Part shown: one piece after another, positions 17,963 to 26,294 of the stretch
Numbering within the stretch: the stretch's first letter is position 1
How the letters are laid out: the number at the start of each line of letters is the position of its first letter
Source of the DNA: Deinococcus sp. QL22
GTDB lineage: Bacteria > Deinococcota > Deinococci > Deinococcales > Deinococcaceae
Direction: 5' to 3'
DNA: 64,000 bases
Assembly: GCF_023370075.1 (NCBI RefSeq)
Contig: NZ_CP097149.1
Span: 3,157,141-3,221,140, forward strand
Made by a program: the position numbers and the translations under genes
The notes under the pieces: generated by a model
Database searches by the model: none
The model's input: the letters and a program-made list of their open reading frames with translations, nothing else
Told to the model about the DNA's origin: nothing

Positions 17963-18436
17963 TCACGCCCAAGCGTCTTGCATCAGCCGTTGAAACCGCT
18001 CGCGGGTGAGCGTGCGGGCAAACGTGATCCCCGGGCCAAGTGTCGGCCCTGGTAACAGATAGGCCTTACCGCTACGCCCGAATTGCAGTTGGCCGCCTCG
18101 CGGCAGCACCTCCAGATAGGCGGCCAACTGCAATTCGCTCAGCTCATATGGCCCTGTCCCGAACTCAATCTCGGTGGCGTAGGGTGCCCGGTTGCCCACC
18201 AGAATGCCCAGTGAAGTCGCGTTGGCCTGCCCCGCTGAGTACACCTGGCGCAGCAGGAGATTGGTGCGCTCGTACTCGCCGGGTTCGGTGGCATAGACAT
18301 TAATTTGAAGCCCGCGCCGGACGTGCAGTTCTGCTGAGCGTGCGCCATCCCGGGCCAAGCCTCCCAGCCCTTTGCTGATGGCCTTCGCGCGCTTCGCCCA
18401 TAGCCCTTTGCTGCCCCGTTCAATCTTGACCCTCAT
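17963..18436 (-). CDS. Minor tail / tail-completion protein (HK97 gp10-like)
   Basis: This is a 157-residue basic protein overlapping the upstream stop by 4 bases (ATGA). It has a basic amphipathic N-terminus and an A-P-Y-A-T-E-I-E-F-G-T-G-P-Y segment, typical of HK97-gp10-type tail-completion proteins. Those usually lie between the connectors and the major tail gene; here it follows the chaperone-like genes instead. Confidence 0.6.
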   Translation of the reverse strand: MRVKIERGSKGLWAKRAKAISKGLGGLARDGARSAELHVRRGLQINVYATEPGEYERTNLLLRQVYSAGQANATSLGILVGNRAPYATEIEFGTGPYELSELQLAAYLEVLPRGGQLQFGRSGKAYLLPGPTLGPGITFARTLTRERFQRLMQDAWA

Positions 18437-18777
18437 GTCACGAATTGCTCCTGGCGTTCGTGGGCTTCCAGTCTCAACTTCATAAACACGCCCACCAAGT
18501 CAGAGAACCGGTTGACCTCCCAGATCGCGTCAATCAGGGTGGGTAGGTCGGTGGCCTGGATCTGTCCGGCGTCTTCTGGCCGGGTCAGGCTGAATCGAAT
18601 CACACGCCCCATCATCTGCATGGTGTCCAGATCGGGCAGCAGTTGAGGTCGCCCCTGGATGCGTGCCGTGAACGCTTCGAGCATGTTTAAGCAGTCGGTG
18701 GGGTGGCTGATCATCATGTCGAGCGTCCAGGGCTGGATGGTGACGCTGGTGCCGTTGGCCAGGCTGAGCAACTTCAT
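18433..18777 (-). CDS. Tail assembly chaperone-like protein, short paralogue
   Basis: This 114-residue protein shares the R-x-S-L-T-R-P-E-D-A-G motif, a following D-L-P-x-L-x-x-A-x-W pattern and the same N-terminal layout with its 235-residue neighbour, so the two are tandem paralogues. Position between major tail protein and tape measure suits tail assembly chaperones (lambda G/GT-like). No slippery fusion site was found. Confidence 0.6.
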   Translation of the reverse strand: MKLLSLANGTSVTIQPWTLDMMISHPTDCLNMLEAFTARIQGRPQLLPDLDTMQMMGRVIRFSLTRPEDAGQIQATDLPTLIDAIWEVNRFSDLVGVFMKLRLEAHERQEQFVT

Positions 18778-18798
18778 AGGGTTCCTCCTTGAGGGGGT

Positions 18799-19506
18799 TT
18801 AGGCCAGCAGCGCTTTATGCAGCCTCTTGTTCTCGGCGGCGAGTCGGGCCATCCGTTCTTCGGGCAATTCCTCGTAAGGCAGACCCAATCCGGCCCGCTC
18901 CAGCCTGCGGTGCCACCGATCAAAGGGCGTATTCAAGACCTTGTAAGGCAGTTTGTTCGCAGGCATCCTGCCTTTGATCGACTGTCCGTAATTGATTTCG
19001 TTGCTCATGGCTGCATCCATCAGGTCTTCAGCTCGTTCGCGATTGCGTCGGCGCGACAGGGCATCCAGCCGCTCTGCTAAGACGCGAGGCGGGGTGGCTT
19101 GCACTTCTTCCCAGGTCAAGTGTTCTAACGCTTGTTGCGTCAGGGTTAGGGGTGCCGGGTGGCCTTCTCCCGCGCGCTGCGCGGAGGCCGCTCCCGCAAG
19201 TTGTTGCGTCAACTCCCGGAGGCCGTTGAGGTCCCACATGGCCAGGAGCAGTGGAGGTAAATCGCAGGCCTGCACCAACCCAGCGTCTTCAGGCCGGGTC
19301 AGGCTCAGCCGAATCAGGCGGGCCAGTCCAGGAAAGGTGGCGGAACGTGCCAAGCCAGAGGTCTCACCGCGCACAGGCGCACTTAGAGCATGAATCACGG
19401 CCTGAAGGTCTGCGGCGTGTCCAGCCATATCCGCCAGACGCCAAGCGGCGACTGTGACAGTCATGCCTGCATTCAAGGTCACCGGCTGCAAATACGTCAT
19501 GGTCAT
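18799..19506 (-). CDS. Tail assembly chaperone-like protein, long paralogue
   Basis: This is a 235-residue protein. Residues 1-115 parallel the whole 114-residue neighbour (shared S-L-T-R-P-E-D-A-G core). The C-terminal ~100 residues are charged, with an R-R-R-N-R-E-R-A-E stretch, and resemble the extension domain added by frameshifting in other phages. Here the long form is encoded without frameshifting, and the short form by a separate gene. Confidence 0.6.
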   Translation of the reverse strand: MTMTYLQPVTLNAGMTVTVAAWRLADMAGHAADLQAVIHALSAPVRGETSGLARSATFPGLARLIRLSLTRPEDAGLVQACDLPPLLLAMWDLNGLRELTQQLAGAASAQRAGEGHPAPLTLTQQALEHLTWEEVQATPPRVLAERLDALSRRRNRERAEDLMDAAMSNEINYGQSIKGRMPANKLPYKVLNTPFDRWHRRLERAGLGLPYEELPEERMARLAAENKRLHKALLA

Positions 19507-19560
19507 CTCGTGTTAAGGGGGCACAGCCCGCATCAAGCGATACGGGCTGGGAGAACGTGG

Positions 19561-20229
19561 TTAGGCTGCTTCGGGTTCCGCTTCGACGTAGGTGGCAAGC
19601 GCCAGCGACAAGGTATCCAGCGTGGCATCCAGGAGGCTGTTGGGCACGTCGTAAACAAAGCCATCTGGTTTCCGGGTGCCGAAGTCGCCCAGCGACGCAG
19701 GAGGCGTGAAGCCCTTGTTCTTGGTCGCGGTCATCGTGAATTCGTAGCCGTCGAATTCCTGGATATCCGGATTGCCGGTCCCCTGCAGACTGCCGTCCGG
19801 GAAGATACGAATCAGGCTGCGTCCGGCCACGCCTTCGCTGTCCTGAGTGCTCTGGACGATGATGAAGCCACCCGTCGCCAGTTTGGATGCGCTTTCGTAG
19901 GCGTAGATCTTGTCGTCCTCGTCGGTGCCAGCGCCAGTGACGATGGCAATGGTGCCCTGGAACCACTCACGCACCGCCAGATCGCCGGTGGAGGCGGTCT
20001 GGAAGACGGCGGTGAGGGTGCTTTGGTCGATGATTTCTTTGTACAGCTCGGTCAGGCCACGGCGGTTGCCCGTCAGCGTGCGCTTAACGTCCTCACGGGT
20101 AATATCGATGCTCTCGATCAGACCGAAGTCGGTGAATTTTCCAGCGTCGCCCTTGCGAATGCCGTAGAACTCACGGCCAGCGGTCACGAACTTGTCAGCG
20201 TCGAGCACATTGGGGTTTTTCTTGAGCAT
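19561..20229 (-). CDS. Major tail tube protein
   Basis: This 222-residue acidic protein begins MLKKNPNVLDADKF. Size, beta-rich composition and position between the tail terminator-like gene and the chaperone-like genes fit a siphovirus major tail protein that polymerises into the tube. No sequence signature proves it. Confidence 0.7.
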   Translation of the reverse strand: MLKKNPNVLDADKFVTAGREFYGIRKGDAGKFTDFGLIESIDITREDVKRTLTGNRRGLTELYKEIIDQSTLTAVFQTASTGDLAVREWFQGTIAIVTGAGTDEDDKIYAYESASKLATGGFIIVQSTQDSEGVAGRSLIRIFPDGSLQGTGNPDIQEFDGYEFTMTATKNKGFTPPASLGDFGTRKPDGFVYDVPNSLLDATLDTLSLALATYVEAEPEAA

Positions 20230-20234
20230 GGGTC

Positions 20235-20675
20235 TTACCTCGCGTGGGTGGTGCGCACCTGAAATTGCTGAGTGATGCGGGTGCTGACGCGGTCACTCTG
20301 GGTTTGAGGGGGAATGAAGAGCCAGACACGCCCGCCCGTGCGGGGCGTGCCAGTGATGCCCCGCACGAGTCGGGCCAGAGCTTGGGCAACTGTTCGGTCA
20401 GCGGCGACAGCATCCACCGTGACCCAGTGCTCGTCGTGGACGCCAGAGGTGGTCAGGACTGGGGTGGCTTCGTAGACCTGCACGTACCCGTTGGGTGCTT
20501 GCTGGGAGAGGTAGAGATGGAGGCCACGCTCGCCTTTGGCCTTCGGGCGACCCTGGTCATCCAGCTCAGCCCACTCTGCAGGCGTCAGGGCGTCGGGTGG
20601 CAAGAGGAGCGGAACGGGCAGGGCCAACCCTTGCAGGCGGCTGAGCACCATGTCCAGGGGATCTTGGTTGGTCAT
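20235..20675 (-). CDS. Tail terminator-like protein
   Basis: The start at 20675 (MTNQDPLDM) shares one base with the stop of the upstream gene (TGATG), which I prefer to an upstream start at 20735. The 146-residue product has an I-T-Q-Q-F-Q-V-R C-terminal strand. Position before the major tail protein suggests the tail terminator/completion role. Confidence 0.6.
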   Translation of the reverse strand: MTNQDPLDMVLSRLQGLALPVPLLLPPDALTPAEWAELDDQGRPKAKGERGLHLYLSQQAPNGYVQVYEATPVLTTSGVHDEHWVTVDAVAADRTVAQALARLVRGITGTPRTGGRVWLFIPPQTQSDRVSTRITQQFQVRTTHAR

Positions 20676-21034
20676 CAGCGCTCCAGCACACAGGTGCCGA
20701 GGCTGGTGCCGCCGTAATCGCCTTCCTGACTCCATTCTCGAACCACCAGCGTCCCCCCGTCCCAGGTGATGGACGCGCCCACAGCAGGCGGCGTGTCCTC
20801 TGGGTGAACAGTGAGCAAGCGAATGTCACGGTACGCCACATTGAAGCGCTGCGCGGCTGCAGTCGCTGCATCGATCGCGTCACGGCCCAACTTGTCCGGG
20901 TCTTTCACGCTGAAACGCGTGTCCGGCCAGGTGGATTGCTTCAGCGTAAATGTGCCTGTATGGCGGAACAACAGATCGCCATTGTCCGTGAGGATGCGGC
21001 GGGTCAAAGCCTGAAGACCAGGCAGACGGTTCAT
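20675..21034 (-). CDS. Head closure / neck protein
   Basis: The ATG at 21034 overlaps the upstream TGA (ATGA), giving 119 residues. The C-terminal half has a G-x-x-I-T-W-D-G-G-T-L-V-V-R-E-W pattern typical of small beta-barrel head-closure proteins. Its place in the connector block supports this. Confidence 0.6.
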   Translation of the reverse strand: MNRLPGLQALTRRILTDNGDLLFRHTGTFTLKQSTWPDTRFSVKDPDKLGRDAIDAATAAAQRFNVAYRDIRLLTVHPEDTPPAVGASITWDGGTLVVREWSQEGDYGGTSLGTCVLER

Positions 21035-21429
21035 GGCTCCACGCCCCAAGCGGTGAGCGTTGGAGCGAAGCTCAAGCCACCACTGTCCTCAGCCGGAACA
21101 ACCTGCATTGCGGCCAGGGCCGCGTCCCGCAACACCGTCAAACGGGCGACCCGTGCCATCACCGCCTGCTTGATCTTGACCTCACCGACAGCTTCAAACT
21201 CTTCGACCTTCTCTTCGAGCACCACGATCCTAGCCCCGTAGATCAGTGCTACAGCATGTTGCCGCTGCACTTCGGTGGGTTGAAGCTCGAGCTGGGCCGG
21301 GTCCGGCACGAAGCCTGCCAGACGCAGGTACGCCGTCAGCCGGGTCTTGAGGGCATTCTGGTCAGCCAGACCCAGCAACTCCGGCGTGAGCGGCTCTGGG
21401 TCTAGCAGCAGACGGTCAACCGGCTTCAC
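21031..21429 (-). CDS. Head-tail adaptor protein
   Basis: This 132-residue, largely helical acidic protein lies three bases after the coiled-coil gene upstream. Helical content and position after the capsid gene fit a gp6/gp15-type adaptor that binds the portal. Inferred from context. Confidence 0.55.
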   Translation of the reverse strand: MKPVDRLLLDPEPLTPELLGLADQNALKTRLTAYLRLAGFVPDPAQLELQPTEVQRQHAVALIYGARIVVLEEKVEEFEAVGEVKIKQAVMARVARLTVLRDAALAAMQVVPAEDSGGLSFAPTLTAWGVEP

Positions 21430-21432
21430 CGG

Positions 21433-21990
21433 TTACTCGCTGGGGGCGATATAGGGGGCCAGTTTGCGGATCTCGCCCAGGAGGGTTTCGGCAATGCCGT
21501 CCAGATCGAGCAGGTCCTGGTCGGGCGCGGCCTGCACCACGTCTAGGGTGTAATAGCCGTTGTTGAACAGGATTTTGCGGGCGGGGAATCCTTTGGGCAG
21601 GAGCTTGCCCACGGCCTCGCGGTAATCAGCCAGCAGTGCCACGTCTTCAGGCTTGGCGGCTGCCGCTTGAGCCGTGGCCAGTTCGGTCTGCAAGCGGGTC
21701 TGCTCCGTCTTGAGCCGCTCAACCTCGGTCTGTGCCCCAGTCAGTGCAGCTTTGGTCTGCTGAAGTTCCGGGTCAGGCTGTGCCTTCAGCTGGGCAGCTT
21801 CCTGCGCAGGCTGAAATTCAAGCACCTCGGGCGCAGGATTGACGATCTCCGCACCTTCAGTGTCCTCAAGCATGCCCTTGCGGGCATGCTTCTCGTAATC
21901 GAAGCCTTTCAAATCGCCGGGCACGGAGCTGCCCGGACGCAGCCACCTTCCGTTCGCGAAAAGGCCAGTCGGGGTCAGTAGGTTTTTCAT
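21433..21990 (-). CDS. Coiled-coil protein between capsid and adaptor (185 aa)
   Basis: The N-terminal ~45 residues are basic and Gly/Trp-containing. Residues ~70-115 are a strong coiled coil (A-Q-T-E-V-E-R-L-K-T-E-Q), and the C-terminus is acidic. The family is not recognised; the location in the head block suggests a head-associated factor. Confidence 0.6.
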   Translation of the reverse strand: MKNLLTPTGLFANGRWLRPGSSVPGDLKGFDYEKHARKGMLEDTEGAEIVNPAPEVLEFQPAQEAAQLKAQPDPELQQTKAALTGAQTEVERLKTEQTRLQTELATAQAAAAKPEDVALLADYREAVGKLLPKGFPARKILFNNGYYTLDVVQAAPDQDLLDLDGIAETLLGEIRKLAPYIAPSE

Positions 21991-22047
21991 AGGGTCTCCA
22001 GGGGAAAAGAAGTCAGTCCAGCAGCGAGGGCCGAAGCCTTAGTGGGT

Positions 22048-23250
22048 TCAGTCGCCTTGAGCGATGGCGACGCCGTAGGGATCGCGTGCGGTCGCACCCA
22101 CGATGTCGTGCACCTTCATGGCGAAGTTCCGGTTCTCGAAGTCGCCTTCCAGATCGGTTTCGTCCACGTTCACGATCCGGGTGAACACCTTCGGCCCACC
22201 CTGATAACCGGTGAGGGTTGCCAGTTCGAACGGCAGGTTACGTCCGTCGATCACCAGGTAATCGTCGGCACTGATGCCCTTGGCGGCGTAGCGCTCCGGG
22301 TATTCGGCCAACAGGTCAGCGATCAGGTCTTCGACGTGCACGGTGCCCAGTTGGTACGCCGGGTTGCGGTTGGACATCAGCGCCAGTGCACCGCTCGCTC
22401 CACCGACAGGCACGAGGTATTCGCTGGCCATGCTCGCGGTGGCCTTACGCTCCCAACGGGTCGGCACGAACAGGTCGGTGATGCGGCGGCCTGCACGGCG
22501 GCCGGTAGCGCTGTCCACCTGGTTGCCGAAGAATTCCGCAATCTTGTCGAGATTTTCAGGGGTAGGCCCTTCCTCGCCATTGACCAGTGGAATGCGGGTG
22601 GCCCGGCGAAGTGCGGTATCCACGATCACCGACGCCCGCGTGCGGCGGGCGACATTGCCCAGATCCGCCGCTGCCGCCGTGAAGTCGCCGAGGTCATCAT
22701 TGATGTATGCCTCAAAGGTGAAGGTCAGCGCCAGCGCATAGTCGGCCACCGTGTACCCTTCTTCGCTGGTGAAGAACTTGGAGTACTCAATGTTGGTGCT
22801 TTCGGGCCGGACAGGCAGGAAGCGGTGGCCGATCGCACCAGGCCGTGCGCCTTTGAGTACCTTGAAGTCGGTGGCCGTGCGACGGGCGGCGAACTTGGGC
22901 AGATCCGATTCGGGGAAGGTGTAGCTCGGACGCTGTGCAGCTTGACGTGCACGGGCGACAGCCAAAGGAAAGTCGCTGGTCGTCAGTGTTTCGCGGTGGG
23001 CTCGGCGGGTCTTCTCGAAATCGAGAATCAGGCCTTCCATGACCAACAGCGCGGCTTCTTTGGCACTGTGATCCAGAGCCCGAACGTTGTCCAGTTCTTT
23101 GTCGAGCAGTTCACCGAAGTAGGCCATATGGAAGTGCTGCTGGGCAGCCTCCAACACGGTCTGAATGGTCAGGGCCGTGACGCGCGCCTGGGGGATGACG
23201 CCTTTATCGGCGAGACGGGTCAACTCGTGTTTGATGTCTTTGATGGACAT
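22048..23250 (-). CDS. Major capsid protein (HK97 fold, Mu gpT-like)
   Basis: This is a 400-residue protein starting with ATG at 23250, preceded by an AGGAGGG-type site. It has a helical N-terminal part and a central region with A-D-Y-A-L-A-L-T-F-T-F-E-A-Y-I-N-D-D-L. Further on is an R-I-T-D-L-F-V-P-T-R segment and a P-F-E-L-A-T-L-T-G-Y C-terminal part, a pattern resembling Mu gpT-like major head subunits. Neighbours (decoration, protease/scaffold, connectors) agree. Confidence 0.82.
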   Translation of the reverse strand: MSIKDIKHELTRLADKGVIPQARVTALTIQTVLEAAQQHFHMAYFGELLDKELDNVRALDHSAKEAALLVMEGLILDFEKTRRAHRETLTTSDFPLAVARARQAAQRPSYTFPESDLPKFAARRTATDFKVLKGARPGAIGHRFLPVRPESTNIEYSKFFTSEEGYTVADYALALTFTFEAYINDDLGDFTAAAADLGNVARRTRASVIVDTALRRATRIPLVNGEEGPTPENLDKIAEFFGNQVDSATGRRAGRRITDLFVPTRWERKATASMASEYLVPVGGASGALALMSNRNPAYQLGTVHVEDLIADLLAEYPERYAAKGISADDYLVIDGRNLPFELATLTGYQGGPKVFTRIVNVDETDLEGDFENRNFAMKVHDIVGATARDPYGVAIAQGD

Positions 23251-23364
23251 TGCGGCCCTCCTAAGGGTGCAAATGAAATGGCCCGCTCCGGCACAAGCAG
23301 CAGGCAGAGCGAGACGAGGGGATTAGGGTCTATAAACCAAGCTGGAAGGTCTTATGCTGCGAAC

Positions 23365-24165
23365 ATGCGTCTCCGTTTCCTGCTGCTCTTTATGGCCATG
23401 AACAGTGCGGTTGCGGCAGCTGGAGGAGCAGGGCCGCTCACCACCCTTCAATCCACCACCCACGAGGTCATCAGCACCAGTGCTTCTGGACGGCTTGAGT
23501 GGAAGCATGCTTTCCCGGGGACGGGGGTCAGGGTGGTCAGCACGGGGCACATCGGCCCGGAGGTGCTGGTGCTGACCGAGCTGAGCAGACAAGCCAGCAT
23601 TCAAGACCTTGAGGTCAGACGCCTTGGGGTCACGTTGCTGTCGGGAAAAACAGGGCAGGCCCTCTGGCACCATGACCTTCAGGGCAAGCTGGATGGCAGC
23701 GGCGAAGGAACCCTCCCTGAGGAGCGGGGCTGGGGCGTGATTGACGGCACGGTGTGGATTGCCCGCAACAGTGCTGGGGAGATGTGGACGAACGACAACT
23801 TCGGGTTCCGCATTCACGGGGGCACTCCCGTTTGGGAGACGTCAGGGACAGGCCCTCCACGTGCGGAGGCATTGGGGGAAGCGCTGTTCCGCGCCCCGAC
23901 GAAAGCGGGCATGCCCAACGATCCGGTCAACGTCAAGCTGCTGGCCGTCAACACCACTACGGGGACGACCCGGACGTTGAACTTGAAGATTGCCGAACGG
24001 TCTGGGTGTGGGCCACTGGATGATTTGCTCATATTGGAAAACTTTCTGGAGGTGGCCAGCGCGCGGTTTTTCGACGCCCAACGTCATGACCGCTGCGGCT
24101 ACTTCGTGACCCGGTTCGACTGGCATGGCTCCGAGCAGCAAACCGCCATCATTCGAGTGCCTTAG
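23365..24165 (+). CDS. Secreted protein, moron between capsid and decoration genes
   Basis: I chose the ATG at 23365 within a much longer open frame, because only from here does the protein look real: MRLRFLLLFMAMNSAVAA is a clear signal peptide. The mature ~245 residues hold repeated beta-strand segments such as G-Q-A-L-W-H-H-D-L, reminiscent of PQQ-like beta-propeller blades. It is plus-strand inside the minus-strand head operon, so it is likely expressed from the lysogen and exported. Function unknown. Confidence 0.7.
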   Translation: MRLRFLLLFMAMNSAVAAAGGAGPLTTLQSTTHEVISTSASGRLEWKHAFPGTGVRVVSTGHIGPEVLVLTELSRQASIQDLEVRRLGVTLLSGKTGQALWHHDLQGKLDGSGEGTLPEERGWGVIDGTVWIARNSAGEMWTNDNFGFRIHGGTPVWETSGTGPPRAEALGEALFRAPTKAGMPNDPVNVKLLAVNTTTGTTRTLNLKIAERSGCGPLDDLLILENFLEVASARFFDAQRHDRCGYFVTRFDWHGSEQQTAIIRVP

Positions 24166-24214
24166 GCTGTAATCAACACCACCCAGAGGAGAAGCTCACC
24201 TTGAAAAGCAGGCT

Positions 24215-24616
24215 TTAGTTGGAGCGCAGACCGAGGGTGGTCGCGCCCAGGCGGTAGCCCACGAAGAGGTTGCCTGCGGCCGTCACCGTGTAGGTTTTAT
24301 CGGCGGCCATGTAGACCTTGGCGTAGTCCGGGATGCCCGTCAGGGCAGCGGGTGGCACGCTCAGGCTCATCACGATCCCAGGCAGGAACACGCTGGCCTG
24401 ATTCTCGACCAAACCTTGGGGAGCCAGGCCTTTCGTGACCTGATCGGCAGTGGCAATGTCAGTCTGGGCCACTCCGTACAAGCCGTCGTTACCCAGCTTC
24501 ACGGTGTCACCGCTCTTGGTGCCTGCAGCGACGATCAGGGCGAGGGTAATCGCACCACCGGTATAGGCCCAATGCTTTTTGTTTTTGATAAGAATCACGT
24601 CCTTAAACAGACACAA
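24215..24616 (-). CDS. Capsid decoration / stabilising protein (DUF2190-like)
   Basis: About 130 residues, Gly/Ala/Thr-rich and beta-structured (G-D-T-V-K-L-G-N-D-G-L-Y-G-V-A). This resembles DUF2190-type proteins encoded next to protease/scaffold and capsid genes. The start is uncertain: 24616 is a TTG, and a GTG six codons later is also possible. It is convergent with the secreted cargo gene. Confidence 0.65.
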   Translation of the reverse strand: MCLFKDVILIKNKKHWAYTGGAITLALIVAAGTKSGDTVKLGNDGLYGVAQTDIATADQVTKGLAPQGLVENQASVFLPGIVMSLSVPPAALTGIPDYAKVYMAADKTYTVTAAGNLFVGYRLGATTLGLRSN

Positions 24617-24675
24617 CGCCTCGGAGGGCGTTGGAAAGGGGCGAGCGAAGAACTGCTGTGCTGGAGGGTTGCGGG

Positions 24676-25287
24676 TTAGATCAGGCCTGCACCGCGCCGG
24701 ACGCTTTCAAACTGGCGGGTCTGCCCGGTCTGGATGCGCTCGGCTTCCGTCTGCGTGCGGCTGTTATCGCCTGCAGGCAGCTTCAAGCCGTTCTGGGGAC
24801 GCTGAACAGGAGCGCTCTCGCGTTGACCGAGGACACCACGGCGCGTCGCGATCTTCTCGTCGACCGCTGTTTTGGCGGTGTCATCGTTCTCAGCCGTGCG
24901 GGCGGTCTGGATCAGTTCCGTGCGGAACGAAGCGTCCAGATCGATTTCGGTTTCACCGTGTTTGACCTTGCCTGCACTCGGCAGGCGAGCGGCTTCAAGC
25001 GCGGTGATGGCGATGGCGTCGCGCCGGGCATTCAGATTGTCGGCGGTCAGGGTGTTCACCGTGCCGCGCAATTCAACCACCGTGGATTCCAGCGCGCGGT
25101 AATCCGCCAGGCTCATCGTGCCGCTTTCAGGAGCGGGGGTAGGGTTCGGCCTGGGGGCAGGAGGATTCAGGCTCTCCTGCATCAGTTCTTCTAGGACGGT
25201 GGTGTACTCAGCAGGCGCTTTGGCCTTCAGTGCTTCAACCGTCGTGACACCGTGCTTTTCCATCAAGGCTTTGATCTTGGGGTTCAT
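24676..25287 (-). CDS. Nested scaffold protein (internal start)
   Basis: An in-frame ATG at 25287 (MNPKIKALM) has AGGAGG at 25293-25298 with a 5-base spacer. It would yield a 203-residue protein equal to the C-terminal scaffold domain of the protease fusion. This is the same arrangement as lambda C/Nu3, where the nested product is the scaffold. Confidence 0.65.
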   Translation of the reverse strand: MNPKIKALMEKHGVTTVEALKAKAPAEYTTVLEELMQESLNPPAPRPNPTPAPESGTMSLADYRALESTVVELRGTVNTLTADNLNARRDAIAITALEAARLPSAGKVKHGETEIDLDASFRTELIQTARTAENDDTAKTAVDEKIATRRGVLGQRESAPVQRPQNGLKLPAGDNSRTQTEAERIQTGQTRQFESVRRGAGLI

Positions 25288-25989
25288 GCTGCCCTCCTGT
25301 GGGCCGGGGGTGGGGGGACGGTGGCGACGCTGCTCCCGCTGGCGGGCTGAGCCGGAAACGTCGGAAGGATCACTGACCATGTCCACGGTCAGCAAGCGGA
25401 AGTCGTCTTGAATAACTGCGATGTAGGCTTCCGGATCGGGATGATCGGGCAGCACTTCCTTGGCAGGAAGGTATTTGGCGCTGCCCGTGCCGTTGCTGCT
25501 GACACCGACGACAATGCCGCCAGCCAGAAGCGCTTTGAGGTCTTGTCCAGCAGCCGTGTCGATCAAGATGCCCGTGGCTTTGACCTGCTCGCCGTCCAGC
25601 GTGAGGGATTCATACCGCAAGCAGATGTTGGAAAGACGTCCCTTGAGCGGATCCCAGGAGTCCCAGCCATCCTCGGGATGCTCCATCAACGCCCAAAACT
25701 TACCCGCTTCGATCTCCTCCTGGGCAGCGTCTACAGCCTTCTGCCAGACTTCACGGGTGTAGAGGCGCTGGTTGCGATTCAGCCGTCCGGCAGTGGCCAC
25801 GGTGACATCCACCAGCGTGACCGTCTTGCCTGCCCGCGTTTCTTCCCGCAGCGTGACGTGACTGCGTTCAGCACTCCGCGTTTCACGGAGGTCGGTGTTC
25901 TGCAAAGGTGCAGGCGCAACGCCTTCCTGCAGCGAGAGGCGGCCACGCAACAGTGACGCGCAGGGCGAACGGTTGAGTTGATCGGGCAT
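24676..25989 (-). CDS. Prohead protease fused to scaffold (T4 gp21-like)
   Basis: This is a 437-residue protein. The N-terminal half has the T4-gp21-type protease marks: A-L-M-E-H-P-E (catalytic-type His) and G-I-V-V-G-V-S-S-N-G (catalytic-type Ser). A Pro-rich linker follows, then a helical scaffold-like domain from residue 235 on. Maturation proteases of this type cleave scaffold and capsid during prohead maturation. An internal ATG with a perfect ribosome binding site lies in frame at 25287. Confidence 0.78.
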   Translation of the reverse strand: MPDQLNRSPCASLLRGRLSLQEGVAPAPLQNTDLRETRSAERSHVTLREETRAGKTVTLVDVTVATAGRLNRNQRLYTREVWQKAVDAAQEEIEAGKFWALMEHPEDGWDSWDPLKGRLSNICLRYESLTLDGEQVKATGILIDTAAGQDLKALLAGGIVVGVSSNGTGSAKYLPAKEVLPDHPDPEAYIAVIQDDFRLLTVDMVSDPSDVSGSARQREQRRHRPPTPGPQEGSMNPKIKALMEKHGVTTVEALKAKAPAEYTTVLEELMQESLNPPAPRPNPTPAPESGTMSLADYRALESTVVELRGTVNTLTADNLNARRDAIAITALEAARLPSAGKVKHGETEIDLDASFRTELIQTARTAENDDTAKTAVDEKIATRRGVLGQRESAPVQRPQNGLKLPAGDNSRTQTEAERIQTGQTRQFESVRRGAGLI

Positions 25990-25992
25990 GGG

Positions 25993-26286
25993 TCAATCCT
26001 CCTTGAGCACGCGAGCTGTGGGGGAACGGACAGGCGGGCCATCTGTCAGTACCACGATCCGAAGTGGTTCCTGCACGGTGGGGCACATGGCCCAGTAGGT
26101 GAACTGGTCGGTAGGATTGCTCAAGGGTTGGGCGTCGACGGGATGATCCTGGCCGCAGCGCTGGCAGCCTTTGATCTCAACTCTCACGGAGCACTTCTCG
26201 GCGTTGCCCTTGCTCGCGGGTGGGCCGCTGCCTCGGCTTGCCCGCTTCGGGGACGGGTTGACCGTTGGCGTCTGGAGCAGGCTCAC
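25993..26286 (-). CDS. Small CxxC protein (97 aa)
   Basis: This 97-residue protein sits between portal and protease genes, 3 bases before the protease start. It has C-Q-R-C near residue 40 and one more Cys near residue 69, so a single zinc site is possible. Function unknown. Confidence 0.55.
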   Translation of the reverse strand: MSLLQTPTVNPSPKRASRGSGPPASKGNAEKCSVRVEIKGCQRCGQDHPVDAQPLSNPTDQFTYWAMCPTVQEPLRIVVLTDGPPVRSPTARVLKED

Positions 26287-26294
26287 GGACAGGC

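Noticed and set aside
22042..23364. Upstream half of a 707-codon plus-strand frame
   Set aside because: This part is the antisense of the major capsid gene; only the segment from 23365 with a signal peptide looks real.
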